A stretch of 64,000 nt of DNA, taken from NCBI GenBank assembly GCA_951799405.1, contig OX637333.1, positions 16,987,960 to 17,051,959 of the forward strand, in the 5' to 3' direction. The translations under genes were made by a program, and so were the position numbers. The first letter of the stretch is position 1. The number at the start of each line of letters is the position of its first letter. Shown in pieces: positions 21,001-31,756 of this stretch. Under the pieces are notes generated by a model. It saw nothing but the letters and a program-made list of their open reading frames with translations. It did no database searches and had not been told where the DNA came from. The DNA is from Agapetus fuscipes. Taxonomy: Eukaryota; Arthropoda; Insecta; Trichoptera; Glossosomatidae.

Positions 21001-22600
21001 AGAAAATATTAAATTTTGAACAAAATTTAACGAGTCCCTAGGACCCAAATCAGCTGCCTCCTCTTTTGACACTAGTGATTTGTATGGGTTTTCATACAAA
21101 CTTAGATTTTATATTTTTTTTCTCAAAAAGTATAAATGGTCTCAACTTTTAACTATGTGTAATTAGTAGTTTGTATCATAGACTAGAAAATATTAAATTT
21201 TGAACAAAATTTAACGAGTCCCTATGACCCAAATCAGCTGCCTCCTCTTTTGACACTTGTGATTTGTATCGGTTTTCATACAAACTTAGACTTTTATTTT
21301 TTTTTTCTCAAAAAGTATAAATGGTCTCAACTTTTAACTATGTGTAATTGTAGTTTATATCATTAACTAGAAAATATTAAATTTTGAACAAAATTTAACG
21401 AGTCCCTAGGACCCAAATCAGCTGCCTCCTCTTTTGACACTTGTGATTTGTATCGGTTTTCATACAAACTTAGACTTTTATTTTTTTTTTCTCAAAAAGT
21501 ATAAATGGTCTCAACTTTTAACTATGTGTAATTAGTAGTTTATATCATTAACTAGAAAATATTAAATTTTGAACAAAATTTAACGAGTCCCTAGGACCCA
21601 AATCAGCTGCCTCCTCTTTTGACACTTGTGATTTGTATCGGTTTTCATACAAACTTTGACTTTTATTTTTTTTTTCTCAAAAAGTATAAATGGTCTCAAC
21701 TTTTAACTATGTGTAATTAGTAGTTTATATCATTAACTAGAAAATATTAAATTTTGAACAAAATTTAACGAGTCCCTAGGACCCAAATCAGCTGCCTCCT
21801 CTTTTGACACTTGTGATTTGTATCGGTTTTCATACAAACTTTGACTTTTATTTTTTTTTTCTCAAAAAGTATAAATGGTCTCAACTTTTAACTATGTGTA
21901 ATTAGTAGTTTATATCATTAACTAGAAAATATTAAATTTTGAACAAAATTTAACGAGTCCCTAGGACCCAAATCAGCTGCCTCCTCTTTTGACACTTGTG
22001 ATTTGTATCGGTTTTCATACAAACTTTGACTTTTATTTTTTTTTTCTCAAAAAGTATAAATGGTCTCAACTTTTAACTATGTGTAATTAGTAGTTTGTAT
22101 CATAGACTAGAAAATATTAAATTTTGAACAAAATTTAACGAGTCCCTATGACCCAAATCAGCTGCCTCCTCTTTTGACACTTGTGATTTGTATCGGTTTT
22201 CATACAAACTTAGACTTTTATTTTTTTTTTCTCAAAAAGTATAAATGGTCTCAACTTTTAACTATGTGTAATTAGTAGTTTATATCATTAACTAGAAAAT
22301 ATTAAATTTTGAACAAAATTTAACGAGTCCCTAGGACCCAAATCAGCTGCCTCCTCTTTTGACACTTGTGATTTGTATCGGTTTTCATACAAACTTTGAC
22401 TTTTATTTTTTTTTTCTCAAAAAGTATAAATGGTCTCAACTTTTAACTATGTGTAATTAGTAGTTTGTATCATTCACTAGAAAATATAAAAAATTTAACA
22501 AAATTTAACGAGTCCCTAGGACCCAAATCAGTTGCCTCCTCTTTTGACACTGGTGATTTGTATTAGTTTTCATGCAAAACTAGACTTGGTTTTTTCAAAA
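18034..22600 (+). repeat. 185-bp satellite array, right block
   Basis: About 25 monomers continuing the array broken by the gypsy element. Diagnostic variants recur at multiples of the monomer: the TTCATCTCATAAACTAG form near 18216 and again near 19510 (about seven monomers), and a GTTTGTATCAT form several times further right. The final monomer diverges and passes into the right-hand unique edge. Confidence 0.95.
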
Positions 22601-22715
22601 AATATCAATGTTTACATTTTTTAAGTATGTTCATATAAAAGTTAGACTTATTAACTAGAAAACATAAAATTCTAATAAGTTTTATCGAAACTAAAGCTAC
22701 TAAGTTGTTTATGTT
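22601..22715 (+). repeat. Right unique edge of the satellite-bearing element
   Basis: The sequence from TTTACATTTTTTAAGTATGT to TATCGAAACTAAAGC aligns with the reverse complement of about 40291-40390, the equivalent edge of the short copy. Similarity stops near 22715. Confidence 0.7.
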
Positions 22716-22825
22716 GCGTTTAAAGTTTTATGTTTCATGTGTAGTGGACTTTTTTTTAAATAAATAATTATTGATTGTAACTACTCCACAACATGAATTA
22801 ATGCTAAGGGCCCTGTCCCGTTTTA

Positions 22826-23114
22826 ATGGGGCATCCACACGCTTGCCAACCTAGCACAAGTCAAGCGCACAGTGTGTCGTCTAGAACATGCTAGCTGGAC
22901 AAAATTTTGTCTAATGGACTAATTTTGTCCAGCTAGCATGTTCTAGACGACACACTGCACACTTGGCTTGTAGCTAAGCGCACAGTGTGTCGTCTAGAAC
23001 ATGCTAGCTGGACAAAATTAGTCCATTAGACAAAATTTTGTCCAGCTAGCATGTTCTAGACGACACACTGTGCGCTTGACTTGTGCTAGGTTGGCAAGCG
23101 TGTGGATGCCCCAT
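22826..23114. mobile_element. Palindromic MITE with nested hairpins
   Basis: 289 bp between TA dinucleotides. The ends are inverted repeats starting ATGGGGCATCCACACGCTTG. The inside holds two further large inverted repeats, each with the arm GTGTGTCGTCTAGAACATGC and an AATTTTGTCC core, so almost every base is paired in a four-armed fold. A TA target site suits Tc1/mariner-type mobilisation, but no transposase or other copy is visible. Confidence 0.8.
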
Positions 23115-23571
23115 TACATAATCAAAATTTAAAGTTTTTCGAATCTCGAACAGACAAACGTTGCAACGCATAAAACAAAAAATTTCTCTAGTCCAGTATT
23201 TGTACACACTTAAAAATATGGTACAAATGTCAAATGTGTGCTCTTTACAATAGCATATTACAGTTGTCGTTGAATCTTTACACACGATGACACATTTCTT
23301 TTTAAACGTCGATCAAGCCAAGAACACACTAACTGCTTACACTCTGTCTCTCTTTCACACACGCGATACATTGGCTAAGGCTCTGCGCTCTTCGCACAGC
23401 GATATCCAATAGTGCAATATGGGATAACATTTTGTAGACGTCATGTCGATGGGTAATAAATACATCGTAGCGAAAAAATGAAAACAATTTTTAAGACCTA
23501 TGTTTTTTAGGTTTTCACTTTTTTCTTTATAAACTGTTTTTATGGCTATGTCCAGAGTGCATCAATCTAAT
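23115..23571. other. No gene seen
   Basis: AT-rich sequence with no supported frame. A degenerate CT/CA-rich patch lies near 23340-23370. A run of AATCT repeats at the right edge belongs to the next R250 copy. Confidence 0.5.
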
Positions 23572-23822
23572 CTAATCTAATCTAAGCTGCAAAGATATAT
23601 ATCATTTAAGATTTATACTAAATGCATTCCCACAAGCAGATATGTATAATTTCGCGCTAACACATGCCGCATGTGGACCTACAATATAAAAACCCAATCT
23701 CAAATGAACATAAGCCTTGCAACTCTTGCCGTCCTTCCCTGAAACAGGGGTGACATTGGCAAAGTGAACCAATTTTTATATTATGGGTGGTCAGCCGCAT
23801 AACAACCTATAAGTCAAGGAAC
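23572..23822 (-). repeat. R250 repeat, apparently the 3' end of the adjacent LINE
   Basis: Full-length copy lying directly downstream (in - orientation) of the LINE frame at 23925-24710. Its 3' end is an AGATT-type tandem tail. This arrangement, also seen at 62706-63297, suggests R250 is, or was taken from, the LINE 3' untranslated region. Confidence 0.85.
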
Positions 23823-23924
23823 ATACATGACAAATTACATTTTTTAAAATCAAAGAATAAAAATAACAATATATACATGGACATAAAAAACTAAATCATA
23901 AAACCAAATTCACTTTAACAAACC

Positions 23925-24725
23925 CTAGCCGCCAACATCACAGATCAACCGCCATTTCTTTCTATCCTTGCATACTTCTTTCATTTCCTCCAGAGTCATA
24001 ACCTTCTTCATACAAGCTCTTCTTTTATTATGACTCTGGATATTCCATTCATTCGCAATTTCGGATATTTGGTCCATCCATACCTTTCTCGGTCTTCCTC
24101 TACCACGACATCCATCTATTCTACCAACATATACTTTCTTCGTCAGTCTTTCCTCATTCATTCTCTCCATATGCCCAAACCATCTTAACAAACTTCTTTT
24201 AATCTTCACTTTCACACTTTCTTTTGCACCACATTCTTTTCTTACAAAATCATTCCTCACCCTGTCACTCCGTTTTTTCCCAATCATACTTCTTAGAAAG
24301 TCCATTTCAACAGTATGGACTTTACTAATTTCACTTTCATTCACCGTCCAGGCCTCGCTTCCATACATCAAGGTGGGTAAAAGTATGCCACTGCGTACCG
24401 CCAATCGAGCATTTTTAGAAATGTTTTGATTTTTGGCGATACAAGCTGTGGCACCCAGTACACACCTGCCCTTCATTACTCTTCTTTCAAGTTCACCTGT
24501 CATTCTTCCATCTTTCTCAAACTTACTTCCCAAGTATACAAACTCATTTACCACATCAACATTCATTCCGTTTATTCTAAATTCGTAGTTCGTATTTTCT
24601 TCATTTCTTTCAAAAATCAAAACTTTCGTCTTACTTGCATTCAATTTCAAATAACTACCTAGCAGAGCTTCGTTCAATCTAGAGAGCATCGTTTGCAATT
24701 CTATATTCAATAATCGTCAATCAAT
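23925..24725 (-). pseudogene. LINE-A: C-terminal part of a non-LTR reverse transcriptase, 5' truncated
   Basis: A 261-codon frame without RT active-site motifs. It begins in the thumb region (LKLNASKTKVLIF, EFVYLGSKF, LPTLMYGSEAWT) and ends in the hallmark tail LLRWFGHMERM ... GRGRPRKVWMDQI ... RRACMKKVM ... DRKKW. These motifs are common in insect non-LTR elements with a restriction-like or AP endonuclease. The clade is not certain. Truncation at 24725 is typical of abortive reverse transcription. Related pieces lie at 26418-26548, 28814-28960, 42770-43465 and 63060-63297. Confidence 0.85.
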
Positions 24726-25339
24726 ATAAATATATTTTATTTATATCGATGTCAGAGTGCAAATTACGACTAAAAAGAGGGAGAATTCTGACTCGAACTT
24801 CTAAAAAGTACTTCTGGCAAATAAAATATTGCAATTCATATTAGTTTTTCATAATATTAGTCACAAATTTGGTCATTTTCTTTGTGCAAAAAAATGTTTA
24901 CATAATATGCCAATGATTCACATTCGGGGATAAAACGGCCACAGTTGCACATAATAATTTACATAAATAAAAACAACATACCTATAGAAAAAAAACTGTT
25001 TTTTGTTAATCTTTATTATTCTTTTAGTTACAAATACAACAACAACCTACAAATTATTAATATTCAGTTACAGAATGAATCCAATACATTTTTCAAAACT
25101 GGCATGTGAGATAAAGATTTGTTTACAACATCTTGGTTTGTTTACACTGCGCGCATTCCTTTTGTTTTTTTTAAACAGAAACTGGTTTGATTTAATATGT
25201 CAAAACAACTAAGTTGCGTAAAGGCGGCTTCATTTGTGCATGGAAATCATTGATTCAATATTCCCAAATGGCAAAGTGAAACACGCCAGCCGGGTACAGC
25301 TAGTAATACAATACAATCTTAGTTGTAAAGATAATTATG
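24726..25339. other. No gene seen
   Basis: AT-rich sequence. Short open frames here have no recognisable content and lack neighbours that would support them. Confidence 0.5.
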
Positions 25340-25512
25340 ATAATATATATATATCTATAGCCTCGTCCAGGAAAGAGAAAGCTACTCCTAACAATACACC
25401 AGGTACTCGCCCGCCCCCCACTACACCCCCTCAGCAACTGCATCGCATGACAACAAGACAAAAGAAAAGAGAAATGCAGCCCCCCCCCCCTCCTCAACCC
25501 GCCCAGCACTGA
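25340..25512 (+). pseudogene. Tail of a basic, proline-rich retroelement ORF
   Basis: An open frame ending at 25512 reads a basic motif (RKEKATPNN), proline-rich runs (PPPTTPPQQ) and TTRQKKREMQ before the stop. The first part overlaps AT repeats and may be unrelated. It lies 58 bp upstream of the hammerhead-like motif, as expected if both are part of one retroelement 3' region (Penelope-like elements and other ribozyme-bearing retroelements). No catalytic domain is present, so assignment is tentative. Confidence 0.35.
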
Positions 25513-25569
25513 CCCGCAACAAAACACATCACAAATCAGTCGAAGGCCAACCCTACACACAGAAGGACC

Positions 25570-25609
25570 GCCCTGATGAAGGATCGTGATACCGATCCGA
25601 AACGTCGGC
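25570..25609 (+). ncRNA. Hammerhead-ribozyme-like core
   Basis: The core CTGATGA (25573-25579) is followed by a perfect 6-bp stem GGATCG/CGATCC with a 6-nt loop (25581-25598), then GAAA (25599-25602), CG and the cleavage triplet GTC (25604-25606). GCC before the core (25570-25572) pairs with GGC after the triplet (25607-25609), forming stem I. Stem III is reduced to ACGT, as in the minimal or dimer-acting hammerheads known from Penelope-like elements and retrozymes. Order and spacing of all invariant bases fit; activity is untested. Confidence 0.6.
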
Positions 25610-25654
25610 TATAAAATAGCAAATTAACGGATTACCCGAAAACCTATCAACACG

Positions 25655-25658
<4 letters not shown>

Positions 25659-25690
<32 letters not shown>
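25659..25690. repeat. (TA)n microsatellite
   Basis: About 16 TA units at the 3' end of the CR1 fragment on the - strand; probably the element's simple-repeat tail. Confidence 0.9.
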
Positions 25691-25693
<3 letters not shown>

Positions 25694-26313
25694 ATAATTT
25701 ATTTTAATGTACACATAATTGAAGAGCGCCGTTTTTGTGTGTGTCACACCTCAAGGGCCCTCTCAAATCACGGATAAGATTTCTTGTAAAGATGTGTCTT
25801 TAGTGCTCCTTTAAAGACACCAACAGTCTTTGCCTTCCTCACATTAGGTGGCAGTCTGTTCCACTCCATTGGTCCCGCAAACCGGAAAGCACGGTCCCCA
25901 AAATTAGTCCGTGTCTGACGGTGTGGCTGAACCAAGTCCACCACGCCATCCCCTGCAGATCTGAGCGTTTGGCGCCTCAAATCCCTCTCAACGGGTGTAC
26001 ACATGTCAGCCAAATATGAAGGAGCTGTACCATTTACAGCCTTATACACCATCAGACAAACACGGTAGACCACCCTCTCCGGAAAACGAAGCCAATGCAG
26101 TTTCCCTAACAATGGAGTAATGAGAGTAAATTTAGACATCCCGAATATGAGTCTTGCCGCTGAATTCAGCACAGACTGAAGACGGTTGAACTGTTTTTTC
26201 GGCTGACCTATGTACAGCGTTGAGCAATAGTCAACTCGTGACATCACAAAGGCATTCACCAGGGTCTTGACTGCTCCCGACTGATAATATTCATATAAAG
26301 TGCGTTCCCACAA
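25691..26313 (-). pseudogene. CR1-type LINE, C-terminal fragment and 3' tail
   Basis: A 181-codon frame shows the classic CR1-clade C-terminus: VNAFVMSRVDYCSTLYIGQP, LQSVLNSAARLIFG, ITPLLGKLHWLRFPERVVYR, YKAVNGTAPSYL, FGDRAFRFAGPMEWNRLPP and a FKGALKTHL end. The RT palm is missing, so the copy is 5' truncated. The 3' untranslated part (25767 to 25691) carries TTGAGGTGTGACACACAC and ends at the TA repeat. That tail resembles the 3' end of SINE-B elsewhere in the window. Confidence 0.9.
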
Positions 26314-26425
26314 ACAAACACGTGTTATTTCGCGCTTACAAATACGTACAAATTAAAATGCAAACCTCAAATAAATATAAGCCCTACAACTTTTGCCGAC
26401 CTTCCCTTAAACAGGAGTGACATTG
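26296..26425 (-). repeat. R250 repeat, partial
   Basis: Central part of the repeat (from TTCCCACAAACAAACACG to the CAGGAGTGACATTG block), diverged. Confidence 0.6.
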
Positions 26426-26548
26426 TGACTGTAACTCTGTCGCCATTCCGCAAGAGGTGGCCAGTGCCTCTGCAGAGCTGCCTCCATTTTTTCCTATCCT
26501 TACATACATCTTTCAATTCTTTCACATCCATCACCTTTTTCATTCATT
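26418..26548 (-). pseudogene. LINE-A 3'-terminal coding fragment
   Basis: On the - strand it reads the last approximately 35 codons of LINE-A (a KKVMDVKELKDV-like helix, then CKDRKKW-like text) and a stop-proximal segment. An inverted copy lies at 28814-28960, bracketing the LINE at 26820-28813. Confidence 0.7.
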
Positions 26549-26550
26549 TT

Positions 26551-26803
26551 GACTTATAGGTTGTTATGCGGCTGACCACCCATAATATAAAAATTGGTTC
26601 ACTTTGCCAATGTCACCCCTGTTTCAGGGAAGGACGGCAAGAGTTGCAAGGCTTATGTTCATTTGAGATTGGGTTTTTATATTGTAGGTCCACATGCGGC
26701 ATGTGTTAGCGCGAAATTATACATGTCTGCTTGTGGGAATGCATTTAGTATGAATCTTAAGTGATATATATCTTTGCAGCTTAGATTAGATTAGATTAGA
26801 TTG
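26551..26803 (+). repeat. R250 repeat, full length
   Basis: Starts TTGACTTATAGGTTGTTATG and ends with four AGATT units. It is nearly the mirror image of the copy at 23572-23822. Confidence 0.85.
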
Positions 26804-26819
26804 ACAAATTTGTCATAAT

Positions 26820-28813
26820 ACTAAAACAAAGTCTAAAGTACAGATACGTGTCGTTTGACACAAGTCTTAAATACCTCTAAGGGCGCCTAGCTCACTCAAT
26901 TCGTGTCTTTCTTCTATCAAAATTCTTAAATCTGAAATTTACAAAATTTTATCTAATGTTGATGAAACAAAGGGTGTTGGCTCAGACAGAATTGCTCCAA
27001 TTTTCTTGAAAAGATGTGCTAGTCATATTGTTAAGCCTTTATATATTATATTTAAAAAAAGTATCGATGAAGGCAATTTTCCACGTAAATGGAAAGCAGC
27101 TAATGTGACTCCTTTGTACAAGTCAGGTGACAGATCAGACGTAAGGAATTATAGGCCTATATCAATTTTATCTTCCATATCAAAGATTTTCGAATCTATT
27201 GTTAGAGAACAAATGACATTCTTTCTTAAGCCGTATCTGCTGATTGAACAGCATGGTTTTATACGAGGTAGATCGACGGTCACTAATCTTATCTCATACT
27301 GTGACTATCTGTTTTCTGCGTTGGACGGTCGAGTTCAGGTAGATGCAATTTATACAGATTTCCAAAAGGCTTTCGACAAAGTTGATCATCGTATATTATT
27401 GAGAAAGTTGGAAACTCATGGTATACATGGAAGCCTTTTGAGATGGATTTCATCTTATATTTCTAATAGACTAATGACTGTCAAACTAAATGGATACTCA
27501 TCGGAAAGCATCGTAATTACTTCTGGTGTTCCACAGGGCTCTGTTTTGGGTCCATTGTTGTTTACTATATTCGTTAATGATATTGGTAGCTGCTTTAGAC
27601 ATTCTGAGTTCCTATTATTTGCAGATGATCTCAAAATTTTCCGTCAAATTCGATCATCATACGACTGTGAATTGCTTAATGAGGATTTAAATAGATTACA
27701 TGATTATTGTTTTAATAATAATTTGTTTTTGAACCTCAATAAATGTAATTCAATTACATTTACAAAAAATAAAGTGAAAATTGACCACAATTACAAAATA
27801 AATGGCTACAGTTTATTGAGGGTTCATAGGATTAGGGATTTGGGTATCACATTTGATTCTAAACTTAACTTCGACGAACATGTAAATAAAATCACTGAGG
27901 AAAGTAATAAATTACTGGGTTTCATCTTGAGGACTACTAAACCTTTCAAATTTGGTGAATCTTCTTTGTTTTTGTACATGTCACTTATTCGTTCTAAGCT
28001 TGAATACTGTTCGACCGTGTGGAATCCACATTTTAAGAAATATATTGATCAGATTGAAAGAACTCAAACACGTTTTATTAAATTGATGAAGAAAAGACTC
28101 CCCAATAGTACTTTATTTGAAACACTACCTAAACTTGAATCAAGAAGAACTTTGATAGATGTTTGTAATCTCAGAAAGGTGTGTGTATCTGAGTTTGACG
28201 CGCCCAATATTTTAAATAAAATCAATTTTAGATTACCTAATCTCACTAGGTCTTGTTTTCCATTTTATCTCCATAAAACCAATACTTTTGCAGGTTCGAG
28301 AAATCCAACCTATAGAATGTGTGATGTTTATAATAAGAGCTTTTCGCAGTGTGAACTATTTGAGACCACTAAATATAAATTCAAAAAACAAATACGTTTA
28401 CTTATTTTTGGATCTGATATTGTTTCTGGGGTGGGTTGAGTATCGGGCTATTTTTCTATTTTCTATTTTTTATTTTTCATTTTCACTTTCTATTTTTATT
28501 TTTATTTTCTTTTTATTTATTTTTGTTCTTTTTTTTTAATTGTTTGGGGGCAAGTGACAAATTTATGTGTGTATTAGATTTATTTTAAAGAAATATTGTA
28601 ATGGTGTGAATGCTGTGTATGCTTCTAGTGTTGTATAGCTGTGATTGCCTGCGTGATGTTTGTGTGAAGATGTATGCTTGTGTCTATTGATGTAGTGTGC
28701 ATAGTTTGGATGATTGGTTATTTGTATTACTGTTGCTTATTTTTTTTTTTTTATTGTTTATATGTACCAATTGTCTGTATTGCACCTCTTAATAAATAAA
28801 TAAATAAATAAAG
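26820..28813 (+). mobile_element. Jockey-like LINE, 5' truncated, with (AATA)n tail
   Basis: Contains the RT frame at 26899-28439, an AT-rich 3' untranslated region (28440-28785) and an AATA tandem tail (about 28786-28813), a common LINE 3' terminus. The endonuclease half is absent. Confidence 0.85.
26899..28439 (+). CDS. Non-LTR reverse transcriptase (RT to C-terminus), partial
   Basis: An open frame of about 513 codons with no internal stop; the 5' boundary is truncation, not a true start. RT landmarks in order: KGVGSDRIAP, FPRKWKAANVTPLYKSGD, NYRPISILSSISKIFE, EQHGFIRGRSTVTNL, DFQKAFDKVDH (palm Asp), SGVPQGSVLGPLLFTIFVND, and LLFADDLKIF with the FADD catalytic box. Thumb and C-terminal segments follow (SLIRSKLEYCSTVW). 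Best placed in the jockey/CR1 group. An intact frame in a truncated copy suggests fairly recent insertion. Confidence 0.9.
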
Positions 28814-28960
28814 AAGAAAATGCATGAAAAAGGTGATGGATATGAATGAATTGAAAGAGGTATGTAAGGATAGGAAAAAATGGAGGCAGCTCTGCAGAGG
28901 CTTTGGCCACCCCTAGCGGAATGGCGACAGAGTTACAGTTACAGTTACAGCTGTAACCTA
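28814..28960 (+). pseudogene. LINE-A 3'-terminal fragment with (TTACAG)n tail
   Basis: Reads the terminal LINE-A helix (ATGAATTGAAAGAGGTATGT and the GATAGGAAAAAATGG block) through GGAATGGCGACAGAG into TTACAG repeats. This second tail type differs from the AGATT tail of R250, suggesting two LINE-A subfamilies. Confidence 0.65.
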
Positions 28961-28969
28961 ACCTTATAC

Positions 28970-29086
28970 TACAACATCCGGCCCCCTTGCCTGTAAAAAT
29001 AAATAGGTTCAACTCGCCACATGCGACCCCTTCGGGGATAACGCGGCAAGAAGTTACACTATATGTGTAGCTTAGTTGCGTTTTTT
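28970..29086 (+). repeat. SINE-A 3' portion
   Basis: The 3' third of SINE-A from CCCCCTTGCCTGTAAAAAT to TTAGTTGCGTTTTTTTT, lacking the tRNA-like head. Confidence 0.75.
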
Positions 29087-29089
29087 TTA

Positions 29090-29300
29090 TGTCAATTTGT
29101 TTTTATTGTAATTACACATACAGCATGTGTATGCGCACACTTACATAATTTTGATTGTAAGTATGTCTCTAATATGAATCTTAACTGTTAATTAAACTTC
29201 GTTGTAGACTATTTATATATAGATGTAAAGATAAGAATAAGTGGAAGAGACTCTATAAAGATTCTGGCCATGCCTACTGAAAATATGGCGTTATTAGATA
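29090..29300 (+). repeat. Degenerate R250 and LINE-A tail fragments
   Basis: Diverged R250 3' half (ACAGCATGTGTATGCGCACA; CTAATATGAATCTTAA) followed by a weak LINE-A 3' coding match (GTAAAGATAAGAATAAGTGG; GGCCATGCCTACTGAAAATA). Confidence 0.45.
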
Positions 29301-31756
29301 TAACTATAAAAGTTAATAATTATTGACCAGTATCTGTTTATGGTTCAATTCCTAATCAATCTCAATTTTAGGTTTTTGGGACAATTGGGATGCGGGACTT
29401 CCTTTTTGTTTCCTAAATATGTTTTCGATAATGAAATGTCATGTAAAAGTAAAAGCATATACGGGAGACCTATGTCTAGCAGTGAATTATCAGAGATTTA
29501 CAAAAAATATTTAAAACATATTGCATTTGATAATACGATACTATGTAATATGTATTGACATTACGCACTTTCAAAGTTACTTCACTCACTGTGATACGCG
29601 GGAGATCTCCGAGAGAGAATGTAAAAGTACGAAATATCGCTTTTATACAAAGTTAAAGTTGATTTACCTTTTTAATTTATATATATTTTGTACATAAACA
29701 CCTTTTAAAACATAGCTGAGGTTTTTTTTTACTCTTCCATATCGGCATTTTGATTTTAAGTCATATTTTTTTCCGCAGAAACGACAAGCGTGCTCTCCCG
29801 TCAACGATCCATCTCACACTGAATTATTTGCCGCTTGTATTTGGGCAAATTTAAGTCATCTTTTAAAAATCTTAATAAAATACAGAAAATGATTGTAATT
29901 ATTAATATATACAGAAACCAACAGATTATTATGTGAACTTTGATTATAACAGTAAGAAAAAACAGAAAACAAAACAGAAAAGCTAGTTTTTGAGCACTAA
30001 AAATTTATATTTTCGGCACATTTTTGGGGTTCCTAAAAGTGTTGATTTTACTTTCAAGTTACAAAAAACAAAAAAAAACGTCAATTAGCATTGTTAACAA
30101 CAATATTTTCTACAATATTGTAGAACATTTATAATACAAAAAAATTGACGTATGTACTAGTTAATGAGAGTTCAAAAATGCCTTTTTTGTAGAAATGCGT
30201 AATCGACTTCCCGTATTTAATTTTTAGTATTTTAAATTGAGCTTTAATTTTAATTTTAAAATAAAATAATTAAAGTTAATACTTGCCATTTTCTATTTCT
30301 AAGCATCAAAATTCATTATTGTCGTTAATAATATACATAAATAAACCTCGAAAACACTAAAAAACGGCGAATTTCAGCAACTGTTCGAAAATATTGGGAC
30401 AGCGTCGTTAAAATGATGATTTTATATAGTATTTTTGTTTCACAAAAATGACTGGATGTCAAATAATTGTATTTTTAAATGAATGTAGGGATATTTTGAA
30501 TTTCCCGCTTTGTTTTATTTAACTGTTTCCGGGGGCTATCTTTTATATCCGGAGGCGGTTTTCACAGGTCCCCATGATAGCTTTATTTCAATTTTAAAAT
30601 AAACAAGGCGGGTATTAAGGGGGATTTGAGACCCAAAACAACTTTGGCTGTTCAAAAAAAAAAATATATGGTCGTCTTCCTGTATATTTAAACGAAATGA
30701 AAATATTTTTTTTTTTTTTTTTTGCCTTCCAATCAGCTGGAAATATGCAAAAAACTATTTAAAAAAGGCTCATTTTCCAATGCAACTCACGTTTCTTTTA
30801 TTAATATTTCAAATCCAAATATTCAATTTAATGATAGAGTATGTATTCAGCTAAATTACCAGGATTTCCGAAAATTCATTATTTACTTAGTTACTGAGTT
30901 ATTAATTTTTTTGAAAATGTATTTACGTAATTTTTTTTCGTACGCGTTTTAAGTTCCTCCGAGTAATTTTCCGAAAAAATCACATCGTGATTAAATTAAA
31001 GAAATGTTTTTAATTATTTTCGTAAATTTTTCATTTGTTTAACTTAATCAGCTAATTTTATATTTTTGTACTGTTTTATTTTTTGCACAGATGGCGGTTT
31101 CTTCCCCGTTTGGGTATTTTGCCGATTGCAATGGCGGACGGAAGACCGAACCACTAATGTATCATTATGATACTGCATAAGCAATATACGTATGAGTATA
31201 TATGTATAAAAAAAACTCCGAGCCATGGAAAAGAGTAATAATAGGAATTCCAATGGAATTAATAATATTGCGGCAGCCGGCGAAACACACTTTACTATCT
31301 CGTTTCATGCATTCCTCTTCATAAATCTATTTTAAAAACACATCCTTAACACAGCCTTACACCAACTGGGTCTTGCTTGAGAATTGTCGCTTATGATTTT
31401 AGCTGATTATTGAGTTCGTTGCATTGAGATATATATATAGAGTCGCAATCATCATACAATCAGGAAAAAAATGTCAAGCCGAAGTCCGTTGGAAACGTTT
31501 TAATGCAGATGCAAGGAGACAATCAGTTTTTATCCCGCTTCTGCCTCGAATAACGCGCACTGTACTCTCAGGTTAAAACGAGATAGCAATAATTTTACGA
31601 AACACATGGCACACTTCAAACACGACAAAAAGGGTTGAGATCTCATTATTCTATGATACAGAATTCCCCTACAGTTATTATATTAAAATATGCATGTCAG
31701 AATAAAATGAAATTTCCAGAATAACATTTTACATTTAACAAAGGTTTCATAAAATC
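29301..31756. other. Anonymous AT-rich region
   Basis: No frame here is supported by content. It contains homopolymer runs (near 30700-30722), a repeat shared in inverse orientation with 40086-40225 (see 30405-30550) and a short SINE-B-like piece near 31346-31390 (CACCAACTGGGTCTTGCTTG). Confidence 0.5.
30405..30550 (+). repeat. Inverted partner of 40086-40225
   Basis: The segment with TATATAGTATTTTTGTTTCA and TTTGAATTTCCCGCTTTGTT reads as the reverse complement of 40086-40225 with minor changes. Its right end, GGGGGCTATCTTTT followed by a GAGGCGGTTTTCACA-like motif, also resembles the sequence just upstream of the TAF10 start codon (about 41383-41413). Confidence 0.7.

Noticed and set aside
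26780..26803. Telomere-like TTAGATTAGATT
   Set aside because: It is the simple-repeat tail of R250 copies, only a few units long and present at many R250 ends.
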